Positions 41,497 through 49,456 of a DNA stretch of 49,491 nucleotides are shown here, in pieces. The position numbers and the translations under genes were made by a program. A model generated the notes under the pieces. The model had not been told where the DNA came from and did no database searches. It was given only the letters and a program-made list of their open reading frames with translations. Source of the DNA: Candidatus Dormiibacterota bacterium (GTDB lineage: Bacteria; Chloroflexota; Dormibacteria; Aeolococcales; Bog-877); the NCBI GenBank assembly GCA_013044295.1, contig JABEUU010000169.1, forward strand, positions 1 through 49,491. The letters are read 5' to 3'. Numbering within the stretch: position 1 is the stretch's first letter; every line of letters starts with the position of its first letter.

Positions 41497-42453
41497 TCAG
41501 ATCGTCGTCGGCACCCGGCTGGCGCGCCTGGCCATCCAGGTGGCCAGAGTGCCGGCCCCTGCCACCATCACGATCCCATAGACACCACCGACCGCGGCGG
41601 CCCGCGGCGCCACCACCACCGCGACCGCGATGGCAACCCCGAACTCTCGGATTCCTATCGGGAATCCGACCGCGGCCGCGCGACGGTGGTTGAGCCCGAG
41701 AGCCTTCCCAAGGCCCCAGCCGACAGCGCCTCCGCCCAACAAGAGCGCCAGCACCAGCGGCAGCATCGCCAGAATCGCGGCGGAGAGCAAAACCGAGCGG
41801 GCGCTGGCGGTCCCCGCCAGCACCACCAGCACCAGGCAGGTCGCGCTCAGGTCCAGCCACAGGTGCCGCCAGCGGGCGCTCCTGGGGAAGCGCGCCCGCA
41901 GTCCGACCCCCAATGCCAGTGGTAGCAGCACCGAGAGGAGCAGCTCCAATGCCAGCGACCCGGGTTGGATTCGGGCTCCGGGGCCGAGACCGACCGCGAG
42001 CCAGAACGGGGTCAGGATGGTGGAGAGCGCCAGCGAACCCGCCATGCAGGCCGTGGCCAACGCCGCGTCGCCACCGGCGATGGTGGCCATCAACCCGCTG
42101 GTGATCTCGGCCGGCGCCACGGCGCAGATGACGATCCCTTTCGCCAAAGTGGGCGTTGGCGCCAGCAGATGGAGCGCCAGCCCCAGCCCGGGCAGCGCTG
42201 TCCACTGGACCAAGAGGGCGAGGCCAACCAGCGGCGCCTGCCCGAACGCAGCCCGAATCTCGCCCGGCGTGAGGTTGAGGGCGACGCCCAGGACCTGGCC
42301 AGCCAGGAAGACGGGCACCAAGGCCGAGAGGGCTCCGGAACTCTGGGGAATGGCCACTCCAACCAGGGCGGCAACCACCACCCAGGCGAGCAACCGGTGG
42401 CGGACCGGGAGGAACCATGTGCGCGGTCCGAGCCTGCGCGCTTTACCTTCCAC
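41497..42453 (-). CDS. Bile acid:sodium symporter-family (BASS) transporter
   Basis: 318 residues with about nine or ten hydrophobic segments, in the arrangement of the BASS/SBF superfamily. Family features include VFLAGQVLGVALNLTPGEI in the first half and GIVICAVAPAEITSGLMATIAGGDAALATA, where the conserved E and G-rich crossover carries the ion/substrate site; the second half has LNHRRAAAVGFPIGIREFG. Substrates in bacteria range from bile acids to pantoate and pyruvate; it cannot be specified here. Start: GTG 42453 is preceded by TACCTT and a 7-nt gap, the leaderless spacing seen elsewhere; TTG 42462, three codons earlier, is the alternative. Neither has a ribosome site. Convergent with dnaE2. 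Confidence 0.82.
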   Translation of the reverse strand: MEGKARRLGPRTWFLPVRHRLLAWVVVAALVGVAIPQSSGALSALVPVFLAGQVLGVALNLTPGEIRAAFGQAPLVGLALLVQWTALPGLGLALHLLAPTPTLAKGIVICAVAPAEITSGLMATIAGGDAALATACMAGSLALSTILTPFWLAVGLGPGARIQPGSLALELLLSVLLPLALGVGLRARFPRSARWRHLWLDLSATCLVLVVLAGTASARSVLLSAAILAMLPLVLALLLGGGAVGWGLGKALGLNHRRAAAVGFPIGIREFGVAIAVAVVVAPRAAAVGGVYGIVMVAGAGTLATWMARRASRVPTTI

Positions 42454-42485
42454 GCCGACCAAGGTAAGGCACCCGGCCGGGACGT

Positions 42486-44096
42486 CTACCTGGCCGGGTT
42501 GGCGACCGCCTCAGATCGCGCGCGCCCCCGGGGGCTCGACTTGATCTCGCCGACGCGACCCAGCCGCTGGAGCTGTCGCATGGCGGCCTCCAGGTCCTGG
42601 GGGCTGAATGCGGTGCGGCTGTGGCGGTGCAGCACCGCGCTCAGTGGGGCGGGCCGCTGCGGGGTCATCGGCAGCACGATCACCGAAGTCAGTTCCACGT
42701 TGCTGCGGGCCTGGGGTCGGCTCGAAGGAGGCTCGGTCCACAGCACGGGAACCCCGGTGCTGGCCGCGCGACGGCAGAGGTCCCGGACCAGTGGGGTCAT
42801 CCGGTAATCGCCTTCGGGGCTCACCAGGACCGCTTCTTGCTCGTCATTGACCAGGACCGCCAGGTCTGCCCGACTGGCGCGGGAGAGCCGCACCAGAAGG
42901 GGTTCGAGTCCGAGCGGCTGAGGTGGGGGCCGGCGCCGTCGGCGCACCATCTGCAAACTGAGGGTGGCATTCACACCCATGGCTACGATGGCCGCCCCCA
43001 GGCCGTCGACCAGCAGTGGCAGGTTGAGGCCCACCAGGCCCAGAAAGACCACCAGCTGAACTCCACCGGCGGTCAGCGAGGAGCCGATGTACCGTCGCAT
43101 CAAGGGATAGCGTTCGCGCCGCGCGTCAGCGAAAGTGAGGCGCAAATTGAGGGTGAAGTTCCATGCCAAGGAGATAGCGAAGGCCAGGCCCCAAGCGGCC
43201 AGCGCCGGCCAGCCCAGCACCGCCCCGCCCAGCTCCAGCACCCCCAGCAGGAGGAGCAGACCGCTGACCCCAACCGCGGCAAACTTCCAGCGCCGGGCGC
43301 TCCCCGGCACGTCCCGCACCAGAGACCAGAGGTGGCGAAGGTACAGCCACCCCTGGGCCGGGGTGGCCTTACTCTTGCCCGCGCCCCGAACCTGGAAGCT
43401 GAGCGGGACGTCGACCACGGTCGCGCTCTCGGAGCAGACCAGCAACTCGAGCAGAATCTTGAAACCGACCGGGCGGAACTCCAGTCCCGACAGCAGCGCT
43501 GACCGGCAGAGGAAGAACCCCGCCAGGGGGTCGGTACTGGCGCGCGCTTCGGTGAAAATCGCCCGGGCCAGGAACGTCGCGCCCCGCGACACCAGGCGCC
43601 GGAAGCCCCCGCCGAGACCCGCGCGGCTGCCCCCTGAGAGATAGCGGCTGGCGACGACGATGTCGGCTCCACCGCGCTCCGCCGCGAGCAGCTCCAGGAT
43701 CGCTTCGGGGGGATGCTGCAGGTCTCCGTCCATGACGCAAACCACTCGGCCCCTCGCCTCCGCAAGGCCCAGCACGACGGCCGTGCTCAGGCCGCCGGCC
43801 CGCAGGTCAGCCGCCCGGTGCAGCACTCGCACCCGGCTGTCCTTGCTGGCGATGTCGCGCAGCAGCTGCGGAGTGGCGTCATCGCTGTCGTCCACGAACA
43901 GGATCTCGAAGGAAACCTCGGCCAGGGAGCTCCGCAGCCGCTGCAGCAGCAGGGGCACGTTGCCGGCCTCATCCCGGGTGGGGATCACCACCGATAGCTC
44001 GATCGGGGTCGGTGAGGGCGCGGATCGGCGGCGCGGCATGGTCTGCAGTCTAGGCTTGGCCGGCGACCCCTGACCTGTCGTTACCGAATCGTTCAT
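42486..44096 (-). CDS. GT2 dolichol-phosphate-mannose-type glycosyltransferase fused to GtrA and a GAF-like domain
   Basis: 536 residues in three parts. Residues about 32-240 are GT2/DPM1-like: LSVVIPTRDEAGNVPLLLQRL, ILFVDDSDDATPQLL, VVCVMDGDLQHPPEAI (DxD) and ASRYLSGGSR. Residues about 258-385 are GtrA-like, with four hydrophobic segments (KFAAVGVSGLLLLLGVLE ... AISLAWNFTLNLRLTF), which flip or hold polyprenyl-phosphate sugars. The last 140 residues are soluble and GAF-like: RADLAVLVNDEQEAVLVS, VPVLWTEPP, SVIVLPMTPQRPAPLSAVL and a final FSPQDLEAAMRQLQRLG helix. GT2-GtrA fusions are known; the third domain is the unusual part and its GAF label is tentative. ATG 44096 lies 6 nt after the glutaredoxin-like gene, in one operon with it and the membrane protein. 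Confidence 0.88.
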   Translation of the reverse strand: MNDSVTTGQGSPAKPRLQTMPRRRSAPSPTPIELSVVIPTRDEAGNVPLLLQRLRSSLAEVSFEILFVDDSDDATPQLLRDIASKDSRVRVLHRAADLRAGGLSTAVVLGLAEARGRVVCVMDGDLQHPPEAILELLAAERGGADIVVASRYLSGGSRAGLGGGFRRLVSRGATFLARAIFTEARASTDPLAGFFLCRSALLSGLEFRPVGFKILLELLVCSESATVVDVPLSFQVRGAGKSKATPAQGWLYLRHLWSLVRDVPGSARRWKFAAVGVSGLLLLLGVLELGGAVLGWPALAAWGLAFAISLAWNFTLNLRLTFADARRERYPLMRRYIGSSLTAGGVQLVVFLGLVGLNLPLLVDGLGAAIVAMGVNATLSLQMVRRRRRPPPQPLGLEPLLVRLSRASRADLAVLVNDEQEAVLVSPEGDYRMTPLVRDLCRRAASTGVPVLWTEPPSSRPQARSNVELTSVIVLPMTPQRPAPLSAVLHRHSRTAFSPQDLEAAMRQLQRLGRVGEIKSSPRGRARSEAVANPAR

Positions 44097-44102
44097 GGCC
44101 CG

Positions 44103-44360
44103 CTATCGGGCGCTCGGATCGCAGGCGACCGCCTCCGCGACCGTCCTTGGGTCGAACCGTCCCTCCGCAATCACCACCCCGTGCCAGAGCACCACCGGCA
44201 CCCGCTCGCTGTAAGTGCCCCAGAGGCCCCGGTCCTTATCGACGTCAACCTCCACCAGGGGCACTCCCAGCTGGGCACAGACCCCAGCCAGGGGGGCCCG
44301 CACCATCTCGCAGAGGTGGCAGCCGTGTCGGCCCAGGAGCTGGACGGCGTCAGTCGCCAC
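44103..44360 (-). CDS. Glutaredoxin-like thiol-disulfide protein
   Basis: 85 residues. Thioredoxin fold reduced to the glutaredoxin core: VQLLGRHGCHLCEMVRAPL with a CxxC (CHLC, residues 14-17), then LVEVDVDKDRGLWGTYSERVPVVLWHG with the cis-Pro in RVPVV, and a final helix RTVAEAVACD. This resembles the DUF836/glutaredoxin 2-like group. Its ATG overlaps the 3' end of the upstream membrane-protein gene by 11 bp and the glycosyltransferase fusion starts 6 nt after it. A role in redox support of envelope synthesis is only suggested by the operon. Confidence 0.85.
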   Translation of the reverse strand: MATDAVQLLGRHGCHLCEMVRAPLAGVCAQLGVPLVEVDVDKDRGLWGTYSERVPVVLWHGVVIAEGRFDPRTVAEAVACDPSAR

Positions 44361-44976
44361 CGACGCCCCAACTCTCCAGCTTGCTCAGGTAACGGCCCTT
44401 CCACAGCCAAAAGGCACCACCAGTCAGCGCCCATACCAGCCCCTCGATAAAGACCCCCATCAGAGTGGAGCGGGCCACTGGGCTCCCTCTCAGCGCCAGC
44501 CCGAGATAGACGATGAAGCGGCAGGCCACCATGATCGCCAGCGCGAACACCACTCTCAGTGCCGCGGTCACGATCCTCCGCTCCCGCCGCAGGCTGGCCC
44601 GGAGCTGGCTCACGGGAGCCCCCTCCATGCGAGTCAGGCCCAGGGTTGGTTCGGGTCGGGCGCCGGCCAGTCTCCACCAGCCGACCAGGGCCAGCAGCCC
44701 GGCCGCTGCGACAGGTAGCAGGAGCTGGCCTGGAGCGCCCTGTCGGAGCAGGTTCTGCCAGCCGTTCAGGACCCCGCCGCGGCGGAATTGGTCCCCATAC
44801 CTGACCTCGAGGGCAAACGAAGCCCAGCCCAGGCCGAGGCCGAGTGCCAGCAAACCGGTCCAGATGGCAACTGGCAAACGCCGCTGCCAGGCTGTCGCCG
44901 CGAGCTCGCCGAGGCGGTTGCGCTGGCCCCGCTCGGCGGGTGGAGTGGAGCCAGGCTTGACACCGTCGGTGACCAT
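44350..44976 (-). CDS. Polytopic membrane protein of unknown function
   Basis: 208 residues with four hydrophobic segments: LPVAIWTGLLALGLGLGWA, QLLLPVAAAGLLALVGWW, VTAALRVVFALAIMVACRFIV and LMGVFIEGLVWALTGGAFWLW. The N-terminus (MVTDGVKPGSTPPAERGQRN) is polar, and a basic loop (RASLRRERR) separates segments 2 and 3. I do not recognise a family. It is the first gene of an operon with the glutaredoxin-like and GT2-GtrA genes. ATG 44976 is chosen because a promoter -10 (TAAACT) ends 7 nt upstream; in-frame Mets further upstream would be outside the transcript. Confidence 0.65.
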   Translation of the reverse strand: MVTDGVKPGSTPPAERGQRNRLGELAATAWQRRLPVAIWTGLLALGLGLGWASFALEVRYGDQFRRGGVLNGWQNLLRQGAPGQLLLPVAAAGLLALVGWWRLAGARPEPTLGLTRMEGAPVSQLRASLRRERRIVTAALRVVFALAIMVACRFIVYLGLALRGSPVARSTLMGVFIEGLVWALTGGAFWLWKGRYLSKLESWGVGGD

Positions 44977-44983
44977 GGCTCTG

Positions 44984-45011
44984 AGTTTAGATCCGGTCGG
45001 CCCCATGGCAA
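44984..45011 (-). promoter_or_regulatory. Promoter for a leaderless membrane-protein operon mRNA
   Basis: Reverse strand: TTGCCA (45006-45011, 5 of 6 to consensus), 16-bp spacer, TAAACT (44984-44989), then 7 nt to the ATG at 44976. There is no ribosome site, so the mRNA is predicted to start at or beside the AUG. Confidence 0.5.
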
Positions 45012-45635
45012 GCACCGGCGAGCTATCGAGCTTGGGGGCGCCCTCTGCTGGAAACCCGACTTGGACAGATCCAAAGGAGCGGGCCACGGCGGCGGTGGGC
45101 CAGGAGGTGGATGTTGGCAGCTGTGAGCGGGACTCAGGTAGCGGCCCACGGGTGCACCGCGCCTCCACCTAGGCCGCCCCCAAGCCGGATCAGGCACCGG
45201 GCCCGGGTTCTGTTTTCTGGGTGGCTGGTAGGGGATCGCGGGCCGGTCCGGCCAAGGTCATCTCCGAGCCCGTTGCCCTCGGCGCTACCGACCCGAAGGG
45301 CCCGCTGTCCGGCAGCGGAGCGGGGCTGAGCAATTGGCACCAGGCGCCCATGTCCAGCTCTCCGAGCCTAATGCGGCCGTGGATCGGAGTGGCCTTCAAG
45401 ATCGCCGGCAGTACCGGGGCTCGGGTTGACGGATGGGGGGATGCCGTTCGCCACGGACGGCGTCGTGCCGGGGTCGGCGTGGTGCCAGGAGCCGTCGTCG
45501 GCGGCCGTAGCTCGGGGCGGTTGGTCCCGCATCCGAGTGGCCGTCTGGCGTTGCGAGGTTGCTCCGAGCCGGTTGGGAGCATGCCGGCCACCCGGGCGCG
45601 CCACCCAGGTCCCGGCGGTCGTCTCGTCCGGCACC
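45012..45635. other. Gene-poor divergent interval
   Basis: About 620 bp between the membrane-protein operon and the EEP hydrolase gene. Long open frames exist on both strands but overlap each other, lack ribosome sites, and show no family features. No tRNA, repeat or terminator was recognised. The promoters at both edges are listed separately. Confidence 0.5.
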
Positions 45636-45641
45636 TACAAT
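45636..45641 (+). promoter_or_regulatory. Candidate -10 for a leaderless EEP hydrolase mRNA
   Basis: TACAAT ends 7 nt before the ATG at 45649, with no Shine-Dalgarno in the gap. The hexamer is identical to that of dnaE2. No -35 match is evident. Confidence 0.45.
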
Positions 45642-45648
45642 CTGAGCA

Positions 45649-46692
45649 ATGGGTCCGAGCCCGCAGAGTCGGCCCGTGGGGCAGCCTGTGGCGGGGCCGC
45701 GCCTGCGCGTCGCCACCTACAACATCCTCGCTGGCGGCGGCCATCGCTGGGCTGAAATCGCTGAGGTGGTGCGCGCTCTCGACGCTGACCTGCTCGCCCT
45801 CCAGGAGGTTGAGGATCCCGAACCGATGCGGGCCATGGGTGCCGCCCTGGGCTATCGGGTCCTGTTCGGCCCGGCCCCTCGGTTTCGGCACCAGGGATTC
45901 CTCTCGCGGCTGCCGATACGGTCGTGGCAGAACCGTCAGGACCCCAAGGCCCACCCTCGCAATTCGCTGGAGGTCACCGTGGCCGGCCCGGCCGGGAGCA
46001 CCCTGGCCGAGATCCGGTTGCATACGGTCCATCTGACCGCGGCTTTCCAGCGCCGGGGCAGGGCCGAACCGGAGCGGCTCCGGGAGCTTGAGGTGGTGCG
46101 TGCCCAGGCGGCTCGTGAACCCTTGCTCCCGCGCATCATCCTGGGGGACTTCAACGCGCTGGCGCCCGGGGATCGGCTCCGGGCGGCCGACTTCCTCGGT
46201 CAGCTTTCCGAGTGGCGCCGCTCAGGGGTTCTCGAGGAGGTTGGCGCGGCGGGACGGGTGCCGAGCGCGGTCAGCGCTATGCGCTGGTGGCGGGAGCCCA
46301 GGTCCGGAGAGCCGGTGGCGGAGGTCTCGGAGGTGGCCCGGGCGGGAATCCCCCGGCTCCCATGGTTGATCCATCCGCTCATCGAACTGGTGCCCAGGGG
46401 GGATGCCACGGACGCCCTGGCGGGGGCCTTCATGCCCCGCGCTGCGGTGCGGAGCATGATCGTGGCTGGCTACGTGGACTGCCTTCGCCGGGCTCACCCT
46501 CGGGCCGACAGCTTCAGTTGCCCCACCTATCTGCCCGCGGTCCGGATCGACTACGTCTTCGCCAGCCGAGAGCTAGCCGACCGGCTGCTCACCTGTGATG
46601 TGGCGGCTCGCTCCGGGGCCCTGGCCGAGGTTGCCAAGCGGGCGAGTGACCACTTCCCGGTGGTGGCCGACTTCGACCTTGGAGCGCACTGA
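45649..46692 (+). CDS. Endonuclease/exonuclease/phosphatase-family hydrolase
   Basis: 347 residues, EEP superfamily. Motifs in order: LRVATYNILAGGGHRW (Asn ligand), DLLALQEVED (metal Glu), EIRLHTVHLTAAF (catalytic His region), RIILGDFNALAPGDR (GDFN), VRIDYVFASREL and a terminal ASDHFPVVADF. It may be a nuclease, phosphodiesterase or phosphatase; sequence alone does not decide between DNA and small-molecule or lipid substrates. The insert with DATDALAGAF and the segment SFSCPTYLPAVRIDYVF are typical of the non-Xth EEP group. No signal peptide is visible, so it is probably cytoplasmic. The next gene starts about 40 nt downstream. Confidence 0.88.
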   Translation: MGPSPQSRPVGQPVAGPRLRVATYNILAGGGHRWAEIAEVVRALDADLLALQEVEDPEPMRAMGAALGYRVLFGPAPRFRHQGFLSRLPIRSWQNRQDPKAHPRNSLEVTVAGPAGSTLAEIRLHTVHLTAAFQRRGRAEPERLRELEVVRAQAAREPLLPRIILGDFNALAPGDRLRAADFLGQLSEWRRSGVLEEVGAAGRVPSAVSAMRWWREPRSGEPVAEVSEVARAGIPRLPWLIHPLIELVPRGDATDALAGAFMPRAAVRSMIVAGYVDCLRRAHPRADSFSCPTYLPAVRIDYVFASRELADRLLTCDVAARSGALAEVAKRASDHFPVVADFDLGAH

Positions 46693-46732
46693 AGAGTCAG
46701 ATCCGCTCACATTGGCGTCCGAGCGGGCCCCG

Positions 46733-47605
46733 GTGACGGACGCCCCGACTGTCGCGGCCCGACGGCCGCTGGCGCCAACCCTGCTGCTGCTGGCTGTGAC
46801 CGCCATCTACGGCTGGACCTTCGTGGTGGTCAAACAGGCCATTGGGGAGTATCCGGTGCTGCCGTTTCTGGGGCTGAGATTCGTCGTGGCGGCCCTCCTG
46901 CTGCTGCTGGTGTTGCGCCGCTGGCCCGCTCTCCCCAGTTGGCGGCAGGGTCTGCCGGTGGCGGCGGCGCTGGCCGTTGGATACCTCTTTCAGACCGAGG
47001 GCATGGTCACGATCAGCCCCGGGATCGCCGGCCTCTTGACCGGTCTCTTTGTGGTGTTCACCCCGCTTCTGGATCGGCTCCTGTTCGGGGCCAGGCTGCG
47101 CCTGGCCACCGTGGTCAGCATCACCCTGGCTCTGGTCGGTACCGGTCTGCTGACCGGCGGCCTGGCGGGGTTCAGGGTGGGCGACCTGTTGGTGGTGCTG
47201 GCCGCGCTCGCCTTCGCCGTCCAGATCGTGCTGCTCAGTCATGGTCGCGGCTCGGTGGCCGACATGAGCCTGGTGCAGATGTTGGTCTGCGCGCTCGTCT
47301 TCCTGCTGCTGGGGGCGGGATCCCAGCTCAGGTATCCAGCGGTGTCTGGCTCTGTGGCCTTAGCCCTGGCGATCACCGGCGCCCTCGCCAGCGGGCTGGC
47401 GGTGCTGGCCCAGACCTGGGCCCAGCGCCGAATGTCGGCCAGCCGCGCCGGGCTGGTGCTGGCGGCGGAGCCGGGATTCGCGCTGCTCGCCGCAGTTCTG
47501 CTGGTGGGTGAGCGGCTGTCCCAAATCCAGCTGCTGGGGGCGCTGGTGCTGTTCCTGGCGATCATCGGGCATGAGCTGGTGGGAGCCCGCGGGCCCGGGG
47601 TTTGA
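46733..47605 (+). CDS. EamA/DMT-superfamily transporter
   Basis: 290 residues with ten hydrophobic segments in two similar halves, the EamA arrangement. The first begins LAPTLLLLAVTAIYGWTFVVVKQAIG and includes VGYLFQTEGMVTISPGIAGLLTGLFVVFTPLLD, the most conserved part of this group; the second half runs DLLVVLAALAFAVQIVLLSHG ... AGLVLAAEPGFALLAAVLLVGERL. Likely an exporter of amino acids or related metabolites. The start is uncertain: GTG 46733 gives the normal length, TTG 46712 and TTG 46679 (the last overlapping the end of the EEP gene) are in frame, and none has a good ribosome site. Confidence 0.88.
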   Translation: MTDAPTVAARRPLAPTLLLLAVTAIYGWTFVVVKQAIGEYPVLPFLGLRFVVAALLLLLVLRRWPALPSWRQGLPVAAALAVGYLFQTEGMVTISPGIAGLLTGLFVVFTPLLDRLLFGARLRLATVVSITLALVGTGLLTGGLAGFRVGDLLVVLAALAFAVQIVLLSHGRGSVADMSLVQMLVCALVFLLLGAGSQLRYPAVSGSVALALAITGALASGLAVLAQTWAQRRMSASRAGLVLAAEPGFALLAAVLLVGERLSQIQLLGALVLFLAIIGHELVGARGPGV

Positions 47606-47612
47606 TGGGCGC

Positions 47613-47643
47613 TTGGACTGGGTTCCGGCGGCATCCATATACT
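47613..47643 (+). promoter_or_regulatory. Promoter for a leaderless MTAP-like mRNA
   Basis: TTGGAC (47613-47618), 19-bp spacer, TATACT (47638-47643), and exactly 6 nt to the ATG at 47650, which therefore sits at the expected +1. The -10 is strong; the spacer is longer than ideal. Confidence 0.5.
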
Positions 47644-47649
47644 CGAGTG

Positions 47650-48546
47650 ATGACCCCCGCAGATCCCGGCCAAGCCTTTCCCACAGCTGAGTACGCGCTC
47701 CTGGGCGGCTCGGGGACGGGCACCGAAGGATCGCCGGAGGGGGATCAGAGGATAACGGTACGGGAGCGGGAGCAGGTCTTCAAGACCCCCTATGGGCCCA
47801 CCCCTCCGATCACCAGCTGTCTGCTCATGGATGAGGCTGGGGTGGCTCGTTCGGTGCTCTTCACGCGTCCGCACGAGATGGGTGAGTGGGATCTGGGCGG
47901 TCGCACCGCAGCTGCCCGTGGCCACCAGAGTCTGGCCCTGTTCTGGCTGCTTCGCGAGGCCGGTGTGCGGCGGATCGTCGCCGAGGCGGGGGTGGCCAGC
48001 ATCACCCAGCACTTTCACCCTCGGGACCTGATAATCCCGCACGACTTCATCGATTTCACGCCCCAGTACTGCGGCCAGTTGGTTCCCGGGTCGGTGATCT
48101 CGATGAGGGAGCCGTTCTGCCCCGACCTGCGGGACGCGCTCTGGCAGCGCTCGCGTCGGTTCGCGGCCGACAAGGCCACGCGGGTGTTCAATCGGGCAGT
48201 TCACGCCACAGTTGAGGGCCCCCGCTTCGAGACCGCTGCAGAGGTCGCCGCTCTGGCGCGCCTCGGCGGTGACGTCATCAGCCAGACCGTCACCCCGGAG
48301 GTCTATCTGGCGCGCGAGATAGGGGCCTGCTTTGCCACCGTCGAGATGGTCCTCAACTACGCTGAAGGTGTCCGGCCAGAGTGGGACTTTGACCTGCTGC
48401 GCGCCATTGTCCGGGAGGGTGCCGAGGAACTCGGCGGGGTGGCTCTGGACGCGCTGGCAGCGTTGCCGGCTGAGGCCACCTGCAGCTGCGCCCACCACCG
48501 CCAGGTGGGGCCGGTGAGATCTGCGGCGGTGGGCGAGCCGGCTTGA
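47650..48546 (+). CDS. MTAP-like purine nucleoside phosphorylase family protein
   Basis: 298 residues of the PNP/UDP phosphorylase (MTAP-type) fold. Recognisable parts: VFKTPYGPTPPITSCLL (phosphate loop region), RIVAEAGVASITQHFHPRDLIIPHDFIDFTP, HATVEGPRFETAAEVAALARLGGDVISQT (base-site and trimer interface) and YLAREIGACFATVEMVLNYAEGV. The canonical RHGxxH after the first strand is replaced by TRPHEMGEW, so substrate preference may differ from 5'-methylthioadenosine. The stop overlaps the menaquinone-type methyltransferase start (TTGA), which suggests a link with quinone synthesis, for example a deoxyfutalosine-type nucleoside; that is inference. ATG 47650 is preferred to 47602 because of the leaderless promoter. 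Confidence 0.8.
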   Translation: MTPADPGQAFPTAEYALLGGSGTGTEGSPEGDQRITVREREQVFKTPYGPTPPITSCLLMDEAGVARSVLFTRPHEMGEWDLGGRTAAARGHQSLALFWLLREAGVRRIVAEAGVASITQHFHPRDLIIPHDFIDFTPQYCGQLVPGSVISMREPFCPDLRDALWQRSRRFAADKATRVFNRAVHATVEGPRFETAAEVAALARLGGDVISQTVTPEVYLAREIGACFATVEMVLNYAEGVRPEWDFDLLRAIVREGAEELGGVALDALAALPAEATCSCAHHRQVGPVRSAAVGEPA

Positions 48547-49283
48547 CCGAGCTCAAATCCGCGCCTCCGGGCAGCTCTGGGCTGCCCACGCCGGGCCACC
48601 CCGAACCCGAGGCCGTCCGGTCTATGTTCTCCGGGATAGCCCATCGCTATGACCTGCTCAACCTGCTTCTCAGCCTCGGTCAGGACCGGCGCTGGCGGCG
48701 CCGTGCGGCCCAGCTGACCAGGTTGCGCCCCGGTCAGAGCGGGCTCGACATCTGCACGGGCACCGGCGCTCTGGCCGCTCGTCTGCGAGCTCGGGTCGGC
48801 CCCCAAGGGCGCGTGGTCGGGCTAGACCTCACGGAGGCCATGGTGGCGGGGGCACGCCGCCGAGTCGCTCAGGTGGAGTTCGTGGTTGGAGACGCGGTTC
48901 ATCTTCCCTTTGCCGACGACTCCTTCGATGCCGCGTCCATGGCATTCGGGCTCCGCAACATTGCTGACCACCAAGCGGCGCTGGCGGAGATGCTCAGAGT
49001 CCTCAAGCCGGGGGGCAGGGCTGTGATTCTGGAGTTCAGTACGGTGAGTCGGCCCCTGGGCCCCTGGTATTCGCTGTACAACCGAACTGTGATCCCGGTG
49101 GTGGCGCGCCTTCTCCTGGGGAGGGCGGGTGCCTACCAGTACCTGACCGAGTCCATCGCCGCGTTTCCAGCGCCCATGGTGGTCTCGCGCTGGCTCCGGG
49201 ACGCGGGCTTCGAGGGAGTGCGGTATCACAGGCTTAGCCTGGGGATCGTCGCCATCCACATCGGGTTCAAGGCCCACGGATAG
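48543..49283 (+). CDS. menG: Demethylmenaquinone/ubiquinone methyltransferase (MenG/UbiE family)
   Basis: 246-residue class I SAM methyltransferase that C-methylates the quinone ring in the last step of menaquinone synthesis. UbiE/MenG signatures: VRSMFSGIAHRYDLLNLLLSLGQDRRWRR at the N-terminus, GLDICTGTGALAARL (SAM loop), AMAFGLRNIADHQAALAEMLRVLKPGG and ILEFSTVSRPLGPWYSLYN. The TTG start at 48543 overlaps the stop of the MTAP-like gene (TTGA), so they are coupled. An actinobacterial-type lineage with menaquinone as respiratory quinone fits. After its stop, 173 bp lead to the next start, with GGGAGG near 49441. Confidence 0.92.
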   Translation: MTELKSAPPGSSGLPTPGHPEPEAVRSMFSGIAHRYDLLNLLLSLGQDRRWRRRAAQLTRLRPGQSGLDICTGTGALAARLRARVGPQGRVVGLDLTEAMVAGARRRVAQVEFVVGDAVHLPFADDSFDAASMAFGLRNIADHQAALAEMLRVLKPGGRAVILEFSTVSRPLGPWYSLYNRTVIPVVARLLLGRAGAYQYLTESIAAFPAPMVVSRWLRDAGFEGVRYHRLSLGIVAIHIGFKAHG

Positions 49284-49456
49284 CTGGCCCCAGCGGTTGC
49301 CGATTCACGTTCAGGGGGTGAGGTGGTGACGGTCGGGCCGCCTCCATCTGCCCCGGGAAGGCCGGTCCCTTCCATGTGGTCGCCTGGCAGGCTGGGTCCA
49401 GTTAGAGTGAGTCGGGGGCGGTTTTGGGCTAGATTCCTCGGGGAGGCTGAGTTCGC

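Noticed and set aside
45190..46036. Long open frames on both strands across 45190-46036
   Set aside because: They overlap each other and the EEP hydrolase gene, lack ribosome sites and look like GC-driven shadows.
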